Shown: one piece after another, positions 27,051-36,935 of the stretch | Layout: every line of letters starts with the position of its first letter | Position numbering within the stretch: the first letter of the stretch is position 1 | Assembly: GCF_900108015.1 (NCBI RefSeq) | Contig: NZ_FNVP01000001.1 | Coordinates: 496,001-560,000 of the forward strand | Reading direction: 5' to 3' | Source: Flavobacterium urumqiense | GTDB lineage: Bacteria > Bacteroidota > Bacteroidia > Flavobacteriales > Flavobacteriaceae | Length of the DNA stretch: 64,000 bases | Notes under the pieces: generated by a model | The model's input: the letters and a program-made list of their open reading frames with translations, nothing else | Told to the model about the DNA's origin: nothing | Databases searched by the model: none | Translations under genes and position numbers: made by a program

Positions 27051-27135
27051 GAAGCTATTTCCCGCTATCCGTTGCAATCTTTCTATTTTCAAAGAAAAAA
27101 TAGAAAGGATTTGCACTGTTATCGCGGCTAGGGAA
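27051..27135 (+). repeat. Dispersed intergenic hairpin repeat, copy B
   Basis: GAAGCTATTTCCCGCTATCC is followed by GTTGCAATC, the arms TTTCTATTTT and AAAATAGAAA, then GGATTTGCACTGTTATCGC and GGCTAGGG. It lies between the divergent metG and DUF2971 genes and shows the clearest hairpin of the family. Confidence 0.7.
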
Positions 27136-27222
27136 TCGGGTTTAATGTTTTCTGAAAGATTTGGAAAAACAATCATTGCGTAAGATATTTTTATACATTT
27201 AGAGAATAATCAAATTTGACAT

Positions 27223-28173
27223 TTGTCATACTTGTCTACCTTAAATAGGGAGGCTTTGTGTGATTTCATAACGCATATAAAAAGTTATGAGCCATTTTGT
27301 GAAATCCATATAAAAGAAAATATGCTAATTCCAAGACAATATAAACCAAAATCGAACGAACTAATTTACCACTATTGTGATGCAAATACATTTCACGCAA
27401 TTTGTACAAATAAAACTTTACGTTTTTGTGATGTTTTTTCTATGAACGATTTTATGGAAATGCATTGGGGATATTCAATATGGGAAAAATCAGCGTCAGA
27501 ATTATTACCTGAATTAGGACAAGATTTCCTTGATGCAATTTTCCACATCTCTGGACTTAAAGCTTTAGCATTAGCATCTTGCTTTTCACAAGATGGAGAT
27601 GTTTTAAGTCAATGGAGAGCATATTCAAATGATGGTAATGGGTATGTATTAGGTTTTAGAGCAAAAGACTTACTTAGGTTACCCATAAAAGGATTAAAAG
27701 TTGAATACAACGAAAAGAAACAAATCAAAGAAATTAAGGCAATGATAAAAGCTCTTCACGAAGTAGAAGAGTCTGAAGACGAAAAATTTGGTGAAGATTT
27801 CATAAATGCATGTATAGAGATTGCAAATGATTTAACTTCTTATAAAAACCCTGCATTTTCGGAGGAAAAAGAAGTAAGATTAGTGCATCTAGTTAATTTC
27901 ATAAAAAGTAACAATTCGCTCAAAATTGTAGATCCAGGAGGAATAGCTTTCGGAAAAGATTTTGCTGCACAGGAAATCAAATTTTTAATGTCTCAGAATG
28001 CTCCAAAAACCTATTTAGATATTGATTTTTCAAATGGAGAGAAAAATTTCCCCATAAAGGAAGTGATAATAGGTCCCAAAAATACAGTCTTATCTTCTGC
28101 AATTTCTGTTTATTTAGAAACTTTGAATATAAAAAACGTTGAGATCAAAAGATCAAAAGCATCTTATCGATAA
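27223..28173 (+). CDS. DUF2971-domain protein
   Basis: Up to 316 residues. The DUF2971 core runs from about residue 48 (IYHYCDANTFHAICTNKTLRF) through FSMNDFMEM, ALASCFSQDGDVLSQWRAYSNDGNGYVLGF, and FSEEKEVRLVHL to EVIIGPKN. DUF2971 proteins are of unknown biochemical function and often sit in accessory regions, several near defence or toxin genes. No toxin partner is visible here. The start is uncertain: the full frame needs a TTG at 27223, while the first in-frame ATG at 27322 (residue 34) still keeps the whole domain. No membrane segment or signal peptide is seen. Confidence 0.75.
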   Translation: MSYLSTLNREALCDFITHIKSYEPFCEIHIKENMLIPRQYKPKSNELIYHYCDANTFHAICTNKTLRFCDVFSMNDFMEMHWGYSIWEKSASELLPELGQDFLDAIFHISGLKALALASCFSQDGDVLSQWRAYSNDGNGYVLGFRAKDLLRLPIKGLKVEYNEKKQIKEIKAMIKALHEVEESEDEKFGEDFINACIEIANDLTSYKNPAFSEEKEVRLVHLVNFIKSNNSLKIVDPGGIAFGKDFAAQEIKFLMSQNAPKTYLDIDFSNGEKNFPIKEVIIGPKNTVLSSAISVYLETLNIKNVEIKRSKASYR

Positions 28174-28320
28174 TTTAATAAAATAGCCACGCTTTGCGAA
28201 GTATCCCGACTCGACACCTTTAATAAAAAAGAATTAAAGAATCTATTTTTTCACTAAACACATCCAGAAAGTGAAGTCGCTTTTATATTTTTGTTAACGT
28301 AATTAAAGAGAGAATAAATC

Positions 28321-28491
28321 ATGCCCAAAGGACCCGAAAAAAACACCAAAAATAAGGCTTTACATTCCAAATTGCTCAATCGGAAAAAGACTAAATTTCA
28401 GGAGGAGAAAAAAGAAAAAGCATTACGTTTGAAAGCATTGGTTACAAAAATGAATCAGAAAAAGACTGGTGACGAATCGGATAGCATATAA
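28321..28491 (+). CDS. Small highly basic protein (56 residues), function unknown
   Basis: ATG to TAA with 56 codons; the product starts MPKGPEKNTKNKALHSKLLNR, is rich in lysine and is predicted to be one long helix. A perfect -7 element TATTTTTG is at 28286-28293, 27 bases before the ATG, and the codon use resembles the neighbours. It could bind nucleic acid or ribosomes, but this is a guess from charge alone. No close family is recognised. Confidence 0.55.
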   Translation: MPKGPEKNTKNKALHSKLLNRKKTKFQEEKKEKALRLKALVTKMNQKKTGDESDSI

Positions 28492-28560
28492 ATTATTATT
28501 GTATTTCTTTTCTGTAATAATTTACCCGAAATTTGCAGCAAATATTCAAACACAAAACCA

Positions 28561-29100
28561 ATGGAATTCGGTAGAATAATTATTTCAGAAACAGCAATGA
28601 ACAGTGAAAATTTCCAAGATGTGATTCACTCCAATATTTCGGTAATTAACTTAATGCGAGAGGAAGGGGTTAGCGATGATTTGATTCATGAAGATGCTTT
28701 GATGAGTTATTATTTAGATTATTATACGTCACAATATACAGAAGGGAATTTTGCTCAATTTGTATACAATTCGGGTTGGGACAAAGAACTAAACGAATTG
28801 ATAGAAGAAGGTTTGGCACTTATTGGCGCCGAAAAACATTTGGAATTGTTCCAACAGCAATTCAAAAAAGTAAAATTAATGAGCAGTGTCAAACTCAATA
28901 AATTCCTGAAAGGGAAACTGGAAGGCGTAAATCCTATCCGAGATTTGCTCAATAACGACACTTTTTTCGAATTAGAAGAAAACCTAGTTACGCTGAATGC
29001 TACTTTCTTAAAAACCCACCCCGATTTCGAGGTCCTTTCTGTAGATGACATGTTTGCCGCCTTAGAAGAATTTGTGGGGCACGAGATTAAAAGAGAGTAA
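28561..29100 (+). CDS. DMP19-like (DUF4375) protein
   Basis: A 179-residue, mostly helical, acidic protein. The segment LMSYYLDYYTSQYTEGNFAQFVYNSGW (about 50-76) matches the DMP19/DUF4375 pattern of YY..YY..QVxNGGFxQFFYN. The Neisseria DMP19 protein is an acidic DNA mimic that interferes with a DNA-binding repressor. Whether this relative mimics DNA is unknown. It is flanked by independent genes and has no obvious partner. Confidence 0.75.
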   Translation: MEFGRIIISETAMNSENFQDVIHSNISVINLMREEGVSDDLIHEDALMSYYLDYYTSQYTEGNFAQFVYNSGWDKELNELIEEGLALIGAEKHLELFQQQFKKVKLMSSVKLNKFLKGKLEGVNPIRDLLNNDTFFELEENLVTLNATFLKTHPDFEVLSVDDMFAALEEFVGHEIKRE

Positions 29101-29103
29101 TTT

Positions 29104-29252
29104 AAAGTCAAAAGGCGAAAGTCTTAAAGTCTCATTCTTATTGCGTTTAGTTGGTTGCCGACTTTATTCTATTGATGGCAAATAATCTACGATACTAATC
29201 AGGTACTAATCGGTGCATTTGACTTTAAGACATTAAGACTTGCGACTTTTGG
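29104..29252. repeat. Imperfect inverted repeat between the DUF4375 gene and serS
   Basis: Arms 29104-29133 (containing GGCGAAAGTCTTAAAGTC) and 29218-29252 (its approximate reverse complement, GACATTAAGACTTGCGAC) match at about 22 of 26 positions around a spacer of about 85 bases. The arms could fold as a terminator-like structure or be the ends of a small non-autonomous element. Confidence 0.45.
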
Positions 29253-29334
29253 ACAAACTTTCACTCATTTCTATTAAACATTTCCTTAAATTTGCTTCCA
29301 TTATTATAAAAGTTAGCGTTAAAAAAATCAAGCT

Positions 29335-30606
29335 ATGTTACAAATCGCATTTATTAGAGAGAATCAAGAAAAAGTAATCACCGCTTTGGCAAAGAGAAAC
29401 ATCGATGCTACAAGTGTTGTTGAAGAAGTGGTACAACTAGATGAAAATCGTCGCGCTACGCAAGTGGAGCTAGACGGCATTTTATCCGAATCTAATAAAT
29501 TATCCAAAGACATTGGCGAATTGATGAAAGCGGGAGAGAAATCGAAAGCCGCAATTTTAAAAGAAAAAACAGTTTTATTAAAAGAAAAAAGCAAGAAATT
29601 ATCCGAAACTGCTGATGTTCTTGCTGCAGAACTTTTAGAGAAATTGTATACATTACCCAATCTTCCGGCAGATATCGTTCCAGTTGGAAAAACGCCAGAG
29701 GAAAACTTGAACGTTTTTGAAGAAGGTGAAATTCCAGTTTTGCACGAAGGCGCGCAACCTCATTGGGAATTGGTAAAAAAATACGACATCATTGATTTTG
29801 AACTTGGAGTAAAAATAACTGGAGCTGGATTCCCTGTTTATAAAGGAAAAGGAGCAAAATTACAACGCGCTTTAATCAATTATTTCTTGGATAAAAATAC
29901 CGCTGCGGGGTATAACGAAGTTCAGGTTCCGCACATGGTAAATGAAGCATCGGCTTACGGAACGGGACAATTGCCGGACAAAGAGGGACAAATGTACCAT
30001 GATAAAACCGATGATTTATACTTAATTCCAACAGCTGAAGTTCCAGTGACGAATTTGTTTCGTGATGTAATCCTTAACGAAAACGAATTGCCAGTTTTAA
30101 CAACCGCTTACACGCCATGTTTCCGAAGAGAAGCAGGTTCTTATGGCGCGCATGTACGTGGATTGAACCGTTTGCATCAATTTGACAAGGTCGAAATCGT
30201 GCGTGTAGAACATCCAGAAAAATCATACGAAGCTTTGGACGGTATGGTCGAACACATTAAAAATATATTGCAAGAACTAAAATTACCCTATAGAATATTG
30301 CGTCTTTGTGGCGGTGATATGGGATTCACAGCTGCTTTAACATATGATTTCGAAGTGTTTTCTACGGCGCAAGATCGTTGGTTAGAAATTAGTTCGGTTT
30401 CTAACTTTGAGACTTTCCAATCTAATCGGTTGAAGTTGCGTTTTAAAGACAAAGACGGAAAAAACCAATTGGCACACACCTTAAACGGAAGTGCATTGGC
30501 TTTGCCAAGAGTTTTGGCCGGAATTTTAGAAAACTACCAAACTCCGGAAGGAATTGTAATTCCAGAAGTATTACGTCCATATTGCGGATTTGATATTATA
30601 AACTAA
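29335..30606 (+). CDS. serS: Seryl-tRNA synthetase
   Basis: A 423-residue class II synthetase. The N-terminal antiparallel coiled-coil arm covers about residues 28-105. Class II motifs 2 (CFRREAGSYGAHVRGLNRLHQFDKVE) and 3 (NGSALALPRVLAGILENYQ) are intact. It charges tRNA-Ser. A -7 element TAAATTTG is at 29287-29294. The length and N-terminus fit the family, so the ATG at 29335 is secure. Confidence 0.97.
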   Translation: MLQIAFIRENQEKVITALAKRNIDATSVVEEVVQLDENRRATQVELDGILSESNKLSKDIGELMKAGEKSKAAILKEKTVLLKEKSKKLSETADVLAAELLEKLYTLPNLPADIVPVGKTPEENLNVFEEGEIPVLHEGAQPHWELVKKYDIIDFELGVKITGAGFPVYKGKGAKLQRALINYFLDKNTAAGYNEVQVPHMVNEASAYGTGQLPDKEGQMYHDKTDDLYLIPTAEVPVTNLFRDVILNENELPVLTTAYTPCFRREAGSYGAHVRGLNRLHQFDKVEIVRVEHPEKSYEALDGMVEHIKNILQELKLPYRILRLCGGDMGFTAALTYDFEVFSTAQDRWLEISSVSNFETFQSNRLKLRFKDKDGKNQLAHTLNGSALALPRVLAGILENYQTPEGIVIPEVLRPYCGFDIIN

Positions 30607-30624
30607 AAATTTTAACATACAGGT

Positions 30625-30687
30625 CATATAAGTTTTTGCAAAATTCTAAAATGAAGGTGATGCAAAATGTCGTGTATGACTTATATG
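30625..30687. repeat. Hairpin with CATATAAGT/ACTTATATG arms after serS
   Basis: CATATAAGT (30625-30633) and ACTTATATG (30679-30687) are inverted, with an internal direct repeat TGCAAAA inside the loop. A similar CATATAAGT/ACTTATAT pair occurs near 60343-60380. It may act as a terminator of serS or be a dispersed repeat. Confidence 0.4.
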
Positions 30688-30729
30688 TTTAAAAAAATTG
30701 ATGTTTGATAAAACAAATTGTATTTAACA

Positions 30730-32508
30730 ATGAAAAAACTCCTTCTAAATATTATCATGTTTTTTTCATTAGTCTGTTTTGCTCAAAACGAACAATTGGC
30801 GCAGTATTATTATGATAAAGGCGATTTTGAAAAAGCCAAAATCAGTTATGAGGAGTTATTAGAAAACGTACCCCAAAACACACAATATTTTTTAAGAACA
30901 ATAGATTGTTACCAACAATTAAAGCAATTTGATGTTGCAGAAAAAACAATACAAGAGCGACTGGATAAATACAAACAAGGAAATCTTCTCGTTGAGTTAG
31001 GCTATAATTTTCAGTTGCAAAAAAACGATGTAGAAGCCAAAAATTTCTACGATCAGGCATTAGAGCGAATCAAGAAAAATCCAAATGAAGTTTATGGTAT
31101 TTCTAATTCTTTTGAGAAAAAAGTATTGTTGGATTACGCTTTGAAATCCTACCAAAGCGCTACAGAACTAGATCCCAACTTTAATTTTAATTATCAAATA
31201 GCACTGCTTTATGGGCAATTGGGTAATGCCGAAATGATGATTTCGACCTTCCTGAATGAAGCTTACGCGAATCCTCAAAACTCGATAATGATTCAAAATC
31301 AATTGGCTCGTTTTATGGTTGATGAGGGAGATGCCAACTTTAATGAAACCTTGCGCAAGTCATTAATTATCAGGGCTCAAAAAAATCAAGATATTTTTTG
31401 GAATAGGTATTTGAGTTGGTATTATGTGCAGCAAAAAGAATTTGAAAAAGCATTTATCCAAGAAAAAGCGATTTATAAACGCGATCCGGAATCACTTTCT
31501 AATATTGTGAATTTGGGTCAGCTTGCCATTGAGGAAGACAATCAGGAAGCGGCTAAGGAAATTCTTGGTTTTGTTTTGGAAAACACCAAAGATTTAGAGC
31601 TGTTGATTCAAGCAAATTCCTATTTGATGAAAATGAAAATAGGGAAGGCAAAGGAAAAAGATTTTGCAGCCATCAACACAGAATTACAGGCTTTATTGAA
31701 ACAATATGAAATAAGTCCTTTTACCTTATCTTTGCAGCTTATTCAAGCCCATTTCGTTGCTTTTAATTTAAAAAAACCAGAAGATGGGAAAGCAATAGTT
31801 AAAAAAGCATTGGAGTTGCAATTGGATGATTTTGACGTGGCTCAGGCCAAAATGGAATTAGCAGATATTTTGCTTTATGAAGAAAAATTCAATCAAGCGT
31901 TGATTTATTATTCCCAAATTGAATTGGATTTAAAAAATGATGTAATAGCGCATGAAGCCAGTTTGAAATCAGCAAAAACGAGTTATTTTAAAACTGATTT
32001 CGTCTGGGCATTGAAACAATTCAAGGAATTAAAATCGGCCAATACACAATTGATTGCAAATGATGCTTTGGAATATTTTCTTTTGATAAATGACAATACC
32101 GTTGCTGATTCGACACAAACAGCATTGAAACAATTTGCAAAAGGTGATTATCTTTTATATCAAAACAGGAATCAGGAAGCGGAAGCTCAATTTCAGATGA
32201 TATTAAAAAATTATAAAGGTCAGGAAATAGAGGCCGTGACGTTATTGCGTTTAGGAAGAATTTACGAAAAACTGGGTGATTTTACTTTGGCTTTAAGCCA
32301 ATACCAAAATATTACAGACCATCATAGTGACGGAATTTATGTAGATGAAGCTTTGTTTTTTTCGGCAGAAATTTATAATAAACAATTAAAGTTGCCCGAA
32401 AAGGCAAAACCCTTGTACGAGAAAATAATTTTCAATCATCAGGACAGTATTTATTTTGTTGATGCCAGAAAGACATTTAGGCAATTGCGAGGCGATACTA
32501 ATTTATAA
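30730..32508 (+). CDS. Exported tetratricopeptide-repeat protein
   Basis: The protein is 592 residues from the ATG at 30730, which gives a normal signal peptide (MKKLLLNIIMFFSLVCFAQ). The whole mature part is helical repeats of TPR type, for example YYYDKGDFEKAKISYEELLE near the N-terminus and LRLGRIYEKLGDFTLALSQYQN near the C-terminus. It is probably a periplasmic scaffold for protein-protein contacts. The gene is followed 44 bases later by the DUF4286 gene on the same strand, so the two are likely co-transcribed. Confidence 0.87.
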   Translation: MKKLLLNIIMFFSLVCFAQNEQLAQYYYDKGDFEKAKISYEELLENVPQNTQYFLRTIDCYQQLKQFDVAEKTIQERLDKYKQGNLLVELGYNFQLQKNDVEAKNFYDQALERIKKNPNEVYGISNSFEKKVLLDYALKSYQSATELDPNFNFNYQIALLYGQLGNAEMMISTFLNEAYANPQNSIMIQNQLARFMVDEGDANFNETLRKSLIIRAQKNQDIFWNRYLSWYYVQQKEFEKAFIQEKAIYKRDPESLSNIVNLGQLAIEEDNQEAAKEILGFVLENTKDLELLIQANSYLMKMKIGKAKEKDFAAINTELQALLKQYEISPFTLSLQLIQAHFVAFNLKKPEDGKAIVKKALELQLDDFDVAQAKMELADILLYEEKFNQALIYYSQIELDLKNDVIAHEASLKSAKTSYFKTDFVWALKQFKELKSANTQLIANDALEYFLLINDNTVADSTQTALKQFAKGDYLLYQNRNQEAEAQFQMILKNYKGQEIEAVTLLRLGRIYEKLGDFTLALSQYQNITDHHSDGIYVDEALFFSAEIYNKQLKLPEKAKPLYEKIIFNHQDSIYFVDARKTFRQLRGDTNL

Positions 32509-32552
32509 AAAAGTTTAATTGATTATTGTTTAATCGATTTAAAAAGTAAGAA

Positions 32553-32864
32553 ATGATAATATACAACGTAACTACAAACATACATGAAAGCGTTCACGAT
32601 CAATGGATGATTTGGATGCAACACAAACACATTCCTGAAATTTTGGCGACAGGGAAATTCTCAGCGGCAAGAATGGTTCGGGTTTTGATTGAAGAAGAAA
32701 TGGGAGGAGTAACTTATTCGGTGCAATACACAACGGACAGCAGAGAAACTTTGGAGAAATATTATCTGGAGGACGCACCGGCTTTTCGTGAAGAAGGAGC
32801 GAAGTTATTTGGTGAGAAAATGCTTGCTTTTAGAACCGAATTAGAATTGATTGCGGATTATTAA
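32553..32864 (+). CDS. DUF4286-family protein
   Basis: A 103-residue ferredoxin-like small protein with MIIYNVTTNIHESVHDQWMIWM and the YSVQYTTDSRETLEKYY segment. These mark the DUF4286 family found widely in Bacteroidota, often close to rsmA as here. Function is unknown. Its size and fold recall dimeric alpha-beta barrel proteins. It lies 87 bases before rsmA. Confidence 0.87.
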   Translation: MIIYNVTTNIHESVHDQWMIWMQHKHIPEILATGKFSAARMVRVLIEEEMGGVTYSVQYTTDSRETLEKYYLEDAPAFREEGAKLFGEKMLAFRTELELIADY

Positions 32865-32951
32865 TAGGAATCTATTTTCGCGAGCCTCGAGAAGTAACAC
32901 AAAACAAAATAATTGCTTTGCGCCTTTGCGTCTTTGCAAGAAAAAAACAAA

Positions 32952-33731
32952 ATGGAAAAAGTAAAAGCCAAAAAACACCTCGGACAACATTTCTTGAAAG
33001 ACGAAAGTATCGCAAAAGACATTGCCGATACCTTGAACTTAGAGGGATATGATGATATATTAGAAATAGGACCAGGAATGGGTGTTTTGACTAAATATTT
33101 ATTGGACAAACCAATCAATACATACGTTATAGAAATCGATACAGAGTCAGTTACATATTTAGACGAAAATTACCCAAAATTAAAGGATAAAATCATTTCT
33201 AAGGATTTCCTGAAATACAATATCAACGAAATTTTCGAAGGAAAACAATTCGCTATCATTGGGAATTTTCCGTATAATATTTCGACACAAATTGTTTTTA
33301 GAACATTAGAATATCGCCACCAAATTCCAGAATTTGCAGGGATGTTTCAAAAAGAGGTGGCGCAACGCATTTGTGAAAAAAAGGGAACTAAAGCATATGG
33401 AATTCTGTCGGTTTTGGTACAGGCGTTTTATGATGCGGAATATTTATTTACCGTAGATGAAAATGTATTTATTCCGCCGCCAAAAGTTAAATCAGGGGTT
33501 TTACGTTTGCGCAGAAAAGAAGACTATAGTTTGCCTTGTGGTGAAAAATTATTTTTCACGGTGGTGAAAACGGCTTTTCAACAACGCAGAAAGACTTTGC
33601 GTAATAGTTTGAAAACCTTAAATTTGTCAGACAAACTGAGAGAAGACCCTATTTTTGACCTTCGACCAGAACAACTTAATGTAGAACAGTTCATAGAACT
33701 TACTCAAAAAATAGAAGCCGATGGAGTTTAA
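32952..33731 (+). CDS. rsmA: 16S rRNA (adenine1518/1519-N6)-dimethyltransferase
   Basis: The protein is 259 residues from the ATG at 32952 ([15 protein letters not shown]); the upstream TTG at 32913 adds a non-conserved leader. Landmarks are KKHLGQHFL, the SAM loop [13 protein letters not shown], the catalytic NFPYNIS motif and the C-terminal [12 protein letters not shown] helix. It dimethylates two adjacent adenines near the 3' end of 16S rRNA. The last 11 bases overlap the start of mgtE. Confidence 0.96.
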   Translation: MEKVKAKKHLGQHFLKDESIAKDIADTLNLEGYDDILEIGPGMGVLTKYLLDKPINTYVIEIDTESVTYLDENYPKLKDKIISKDFLKYNINEIFEGKQFAIIGNFPYNISTQIVFRTLEYRHQIPEFAGMFQKEVAQRICEKKGTKAYGILSVLVQAFYDAEYLFTVDENVFIPPPKVKSGVLRLRRKEDYSLPCGEKLFFTVVKTAFQQRRKTLRNSLKTLNLSDKLREDPIFDLRPEQLNVEQFIELTQKIEADGV

Positions 33732-35130
33732 AATCAGCAAAGAGCTAATCAAACAAATAGCTCAGCTCATTCAAGCTAAGGACAACCAGCAGTTGGAAAT
33801 TCTGTTAAATGATATGCACCATGCTGACTTTGCAGAAATTCTTGACGAAATTGATATAAATGAAGCGACCTATATTTTTAAAGTATTAGACAGTGAAAAA
33901 ACCGCTGAAATTCTTCTGGAACTGGAAGATGATTTGCGGGAAAATATATTAAGCAGACTTTCACCAAAAGAAATTGCCGAAGAGCTTGACGAACTCGATA
34001 GTAATGATGCCGCTGATATTATTGGAGAGCTTTCCAAGGACAGAAAAGCAGAAGTAATATCTGAGCTTCAAGATGTAGAACATGCCAAAGGTATTGTTGA
34101 TTTGCTGCGTTATGATGAGGACACGGCCGGGGGAATCATGCACAAAGAATTGGTGAAAGTTAACGAGAACTGGAATGTGCTAACATGCGTGAAGGAAATG
34201 CGAATTCAGGCAGAAAACATCTCCAAAGTGCATTCTATTTATGTGGTGGATGATGACAACAAACTTAAGGGTCGTTTGTCATTAAAGGATCTGCTGACCG
34301 CTCCCACGACTAAAACGCCGATTAGTGAATTTTACATCCGCAAACTAAATTATGTAGATGTCGAAACGGCAGATGTTGAGGTTGCTCGAATTATGGACAA
34401 GTACGACTTAGAGGCTATTCCGGTTGTGGATGAATTGGGTCGTTTGGTAGGTCGAATAACCATCGATGATATTATAGACGTCATAAAAGATGAGATCGAA
34501 AAAAGAGATACTGAAGACATTCAAAAATTTGGGGGTTTGGAAGCCCTTGAATTGCCTTATGTCCAAACAAGACTTTTCGAAATGGTCAAAAAACGCGCCA
34601 CTTGGTTGGTTGTTTTATTTATAGGAGAAATGTTCACAGCTTCTGCAATGGGCTTTTTTGAAGGAGAAATAGAAAAAGCAGTGGTTTTGGCACTATTTGT
34701 TCCTCTAATCATTTCGAGTGGAGGAAATTCTGGTTCACAAGCCGCGACTTTAATTATTCGTGCAATGGCATTGAAAGAATTAGACTTAAAAGATTGGTGG
34801 TTTGTAATGAAAAAAGAAATCGCATCAGGATTTTTACTGGGTTCTATATTAGGGATCGTGGGCTTTATTAGAATTATGATTTGGCAACAAACTGGATTGT
34901 ATCAATATGGAATTCATTGGTTTGCAATTGCAATGACGGTTTCACTTTCGCTAGTCTTTATCGTTTTATGGGGTACCCTTTCAGGCTCAATGATTCCATT
35001 TCTATTAAAAAAACTTAGACTAGATCCTGCCACATCATCAGCGCCATTTGTCGCTACTTTAGTTGATGTAACTGGTTTAGTTATCTATTTTTCAATTGCT
35101 TCTTTATTATTAAAAGGCAAATTGTTATAA
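33721..35130 (+). CDS. mgtE: MgtE-family magnesium transporter
   Basis: A 469-residue protein with the MgtE N-terminal helical superhelix (about 5-130), a CBS pair (about 135-260, with [21 protein letters not shown] and [22 protein letters not shown]), a connecting helix and five membrane helices. The pore segment [20 protein letters not shown] is intact. It is a channel for Mg(II) gated by cytoplasmic Mg(II) bound at the CBS and N domains. The start overlaps rsmA in another frame, an arrangement that suggests translational coupling. Confidence 0.96.
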   Translation: MEFKISKELIKQIAQLIQAKDNQQLEILLNDMHHADFAEILDEIDINEATYIFKVLDSEKTAEILLELEDDLRENILSRLSPKEIAEELDELDSNDAADIIGELSKDRKAEVISELQDVEHAKGIVDLLRYDEDTAGGIMHKELVKVNENWNVLTCVKEMRIQAENISKVHSIYVVDDDNKLKGRLSLKDLLTAPTTKTPISEFYIRKLNYVDVETADVEVARIMDKYDLEAIPVVDELGRLVGRITIDDIIDVIKDEIEKRDTEDIQKFGGLEALELPYVQTRLFEMVKKRATWLVVLFIGEMFTASAMGFFEGEIEKAVVLALFVPLIISSGGNSGSQAATLIIRAMALKELDLKDWWFVMKKEIASGFLLGSILGIVGFIRIMIWQQTGLYQYGIHWFAIAMTVSLSLVFIVLWGTLSGSMIPFLLKKLRLDPATSSAPFVATLVDVTGLVIYFSIASLLLKGKLL

Positions 35131-35180
35131 AAAGGGTGTGAATCCATGAAGTATTAACTAACACAATAACCACAACAAGA

Positions 35181-35957
35181 ATGAAAATTCACATAATTGG
35201 CGGAGGAAACTTAGGCGTTGCTATTGCAAAAGGATTGTCAAAATTTTCGCATGGAAATCAAATCACCATAACCCGAAGAAATACATCAAGCATTCTTTAT
35301 CTTGAGCAACTAGGCGTAAACGTTTCTACAGATAATAAATATGAAATTCAAGACGCAGATATTATTATTCTGACGATAAAACCCTATCAGATTGATATTG
35401 TTTTGGCAGAAATTCTACCTGTAATTTCTAATAAAATAATCGCTTCGGCGGTGAGTGGATTGTCTATTGAAAATTTACAAAATAAGATAGGTGCTTCTAA
35501 TAGCGCTATCCGAATTATGCCGAATATTGCATCACAATTTGGCGCTTCGGCTACTTGTATTGCATTTCATGAAAAGGACATAAAGAAGGCACAAAATGTG
35601 GTATCTCTTTTCCAGAATTTAGGAACAGCTCCAATAATTGACGAAAAATTAATGGATGCAGCAACGGTTCTTGCGGCCAGCGGAACAGCCTTTGCCTTGC
35701 GCTATATTCGTGCATCGATGCAAGCCGGAATCGAAATAGGATTTGACTGGCAAACGGCACTAGCTATTTCTGCACAAACCGTAAAAGGCGCTGCCGAAAT
35801 GATTATGGAAGAACAAATACACCCAGAACAATTAATTGACCGTGTAACCACACCACAAGGTTGTACTATTGCAGGATTGAACGAAATGGAAATGCACGGA
35901 TTCAGTTCGTCATTGATACGAGGAATCAAAACTTCTTTGAAACAAATCAAGGGATAA
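35181..35957 (+). CDS. proC: Pyrroline-5-carboxylate reductase
   Basis: A 258-residue protein with the Rossmann loop IIGGGNLGVAIAKGL, a second segment IIILTIKPYQ, the RIMPNIASQFGASATCI substrate segment and the C-terminal dimer motif VTTPQGCTIAGLNEME. This is slightly short of the usual 265-275 residues. It makes proline from pyrroline-5-carboxylate using NAD(P)H. QGCT replaces the common GGTT/GGCT, a conservative variation. A strong terminator follows. Confidence 0.93.
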   Translation: MKIHIIGGGNLGVAIAKGLSKFSHGNQITITRRNTSSILYLEQLGVNVSTDNKYEIQDADIIILTIKPYQIDIVLAEILPVISNKIIASAVSGLSIENLQNKIGASNSAIRIMPNIASQFGASATCIAFHEKDIKKAQNVVSLFQNLGTAPIIDEKLMDAATVLAASGTAFALRYIRASMQAGIEIGFDWQTALAISAQTVKGAAEMIMEEQIHPEQLIDRVTTPQGCTIAGLNEMEMHGFSSSLIRGIKTSLKQIKG

Positions 35958-35978
35958 ACGTCATTTGAGCGGTGCCCC

Positions 35979-36034
35979 CAATAAAAAAAGGGTCTTCTCA
36001 GCGTAACCGTTGAGAGACCTTTTTTTTATTGGCG
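35979..36034 (+). terminator. Terminator of proC
   Basis: Arms of about 24 bases (AATAAAAAAAGGGTCT...CAGCG and CGTTGAGAGACCTTTTTTTTATT) form a long hairpin with a T-run on the plus strand. Confidence 0.85.
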
Positions 36035-36554
36035 TCATCCCGAACCGTCTGGACATTCGCGCTACAAGGTAGCTTGCTACTATAGCTCATGGAACTGCAA
36101 TTGGTATCGTGTTCAGTTCTCTACATCTGCAAGGGAAACTATAAATTAGGGGTTTTCTTTTGATAGATTTGTTAGCGAGATTAGATTTATACAAGCAAAT
36201 CATTAGTTTTGATAAAGAATGAATAAACTTTATTTATAGCGCAAAGCCAACCGAAGGGAAGAATATAAACTACTTTATAAAGTAAAGCCGCAAGTTATAT
36301 TCCAGCTTGAGCAACTTTGTAACCAAAGCTTCCCTGCATATTCAAATATAGTAAGTCGAAAGTATAGGCTTGCCATCCTGTAGCAACTCCGTCAAACTGC
36401 CCTGCTTCGCAAATCCTTCATCTTTTATGCTGCGCAAACGCCTCTGATTTTACGCCCACAAAAATGGGCAAATAAAGCAGGTAATTATTTACTCCAATGT
36501 CAACCTCTCCTATAAATCGAACTCAAATAATTCGTATATTTCAAAAAAAAACCA
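36035..36554. other. 520-base gap, structured but without recognised genes
   Basis: No frame of note is present. Base composition is less A/T-rich than neighbouring gaps, and there are several inverted pairs: GGGAAGAATATAA near 36257 with TTATATTCC near 36292 and CTTCCC near 36330, and the palindrome TACTTTATAAAGTA near 36274. It may hold an unrecognised structured RNA or a decayed element. Confidence 0.4.
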
Positions 36555-36935
36555 ATGAAAAAACTATTGCTAATAACCCTCATTTTACTTTCAACCTATA
36601 GCGTAAACGCTCAACAAGGCAAACAAAAACAAGTGCTTCGACACGTAGTGATGTTTGGATGGAAAGAAGGAACGGATGCCTTATATATCGCTAAAGTGGT
36701 AACAGCTTTGAATAATTTGAAGCATAAAATCCCAACCATTAAATCATTTGAATGGGGAACCAATAACAGCCCTGAAAACTTGAACAATGGTTTGACACAT
36801 TGCTTTATACTGACATTCAGCAGCGAAAGTGATAGAGATGCGTATCTTATTCATCCAGATCACAAAGCTTTTGTAGCGCTGTTAAATCCTGCTCCTGATA
36901 AAGTCACGGTGTTTGATTATTGGGCCAATAAATAA
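36555..36935 (+). CDS. Exported Dabb (stress-responsive A/B barrel) domain protein
   Basis: This 126-residue protein has a signal peptide (MKKLLLITLILLSTYSVNAQ) followed by a single dimeric A/B-barrel domain (VLRHVVMFGWKE, then KSFEWGTNNSPENLNNGLTHCFILTF, and DAYLIHPDHKAFV). This fold is common in small stress-related and polyketide-processing enzymes. The HP.H segment is a typical feature. The reaction is unknown. The gene stands alone. Confidence 0.86.
   Translation: MKKLLLITLILLSTYSVNAQQGKQKQVLRHVVMFGWKEGTDALYIAKVVTALNNLKHKIPTIKSFEWGTNNSPENLNNGLTHCFILTFSSESDRDAYLIHPDHKAFVALLNPAPDKVTVFDYWANK

Noticed and set aside
27223..28173. DUF2971 gene as part of a defence island or toxin-antitoxin pair
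   Set aside because: No second partner gene, nuclease or regulator lies beside it; the neighbours are metG and unrelated small genes.
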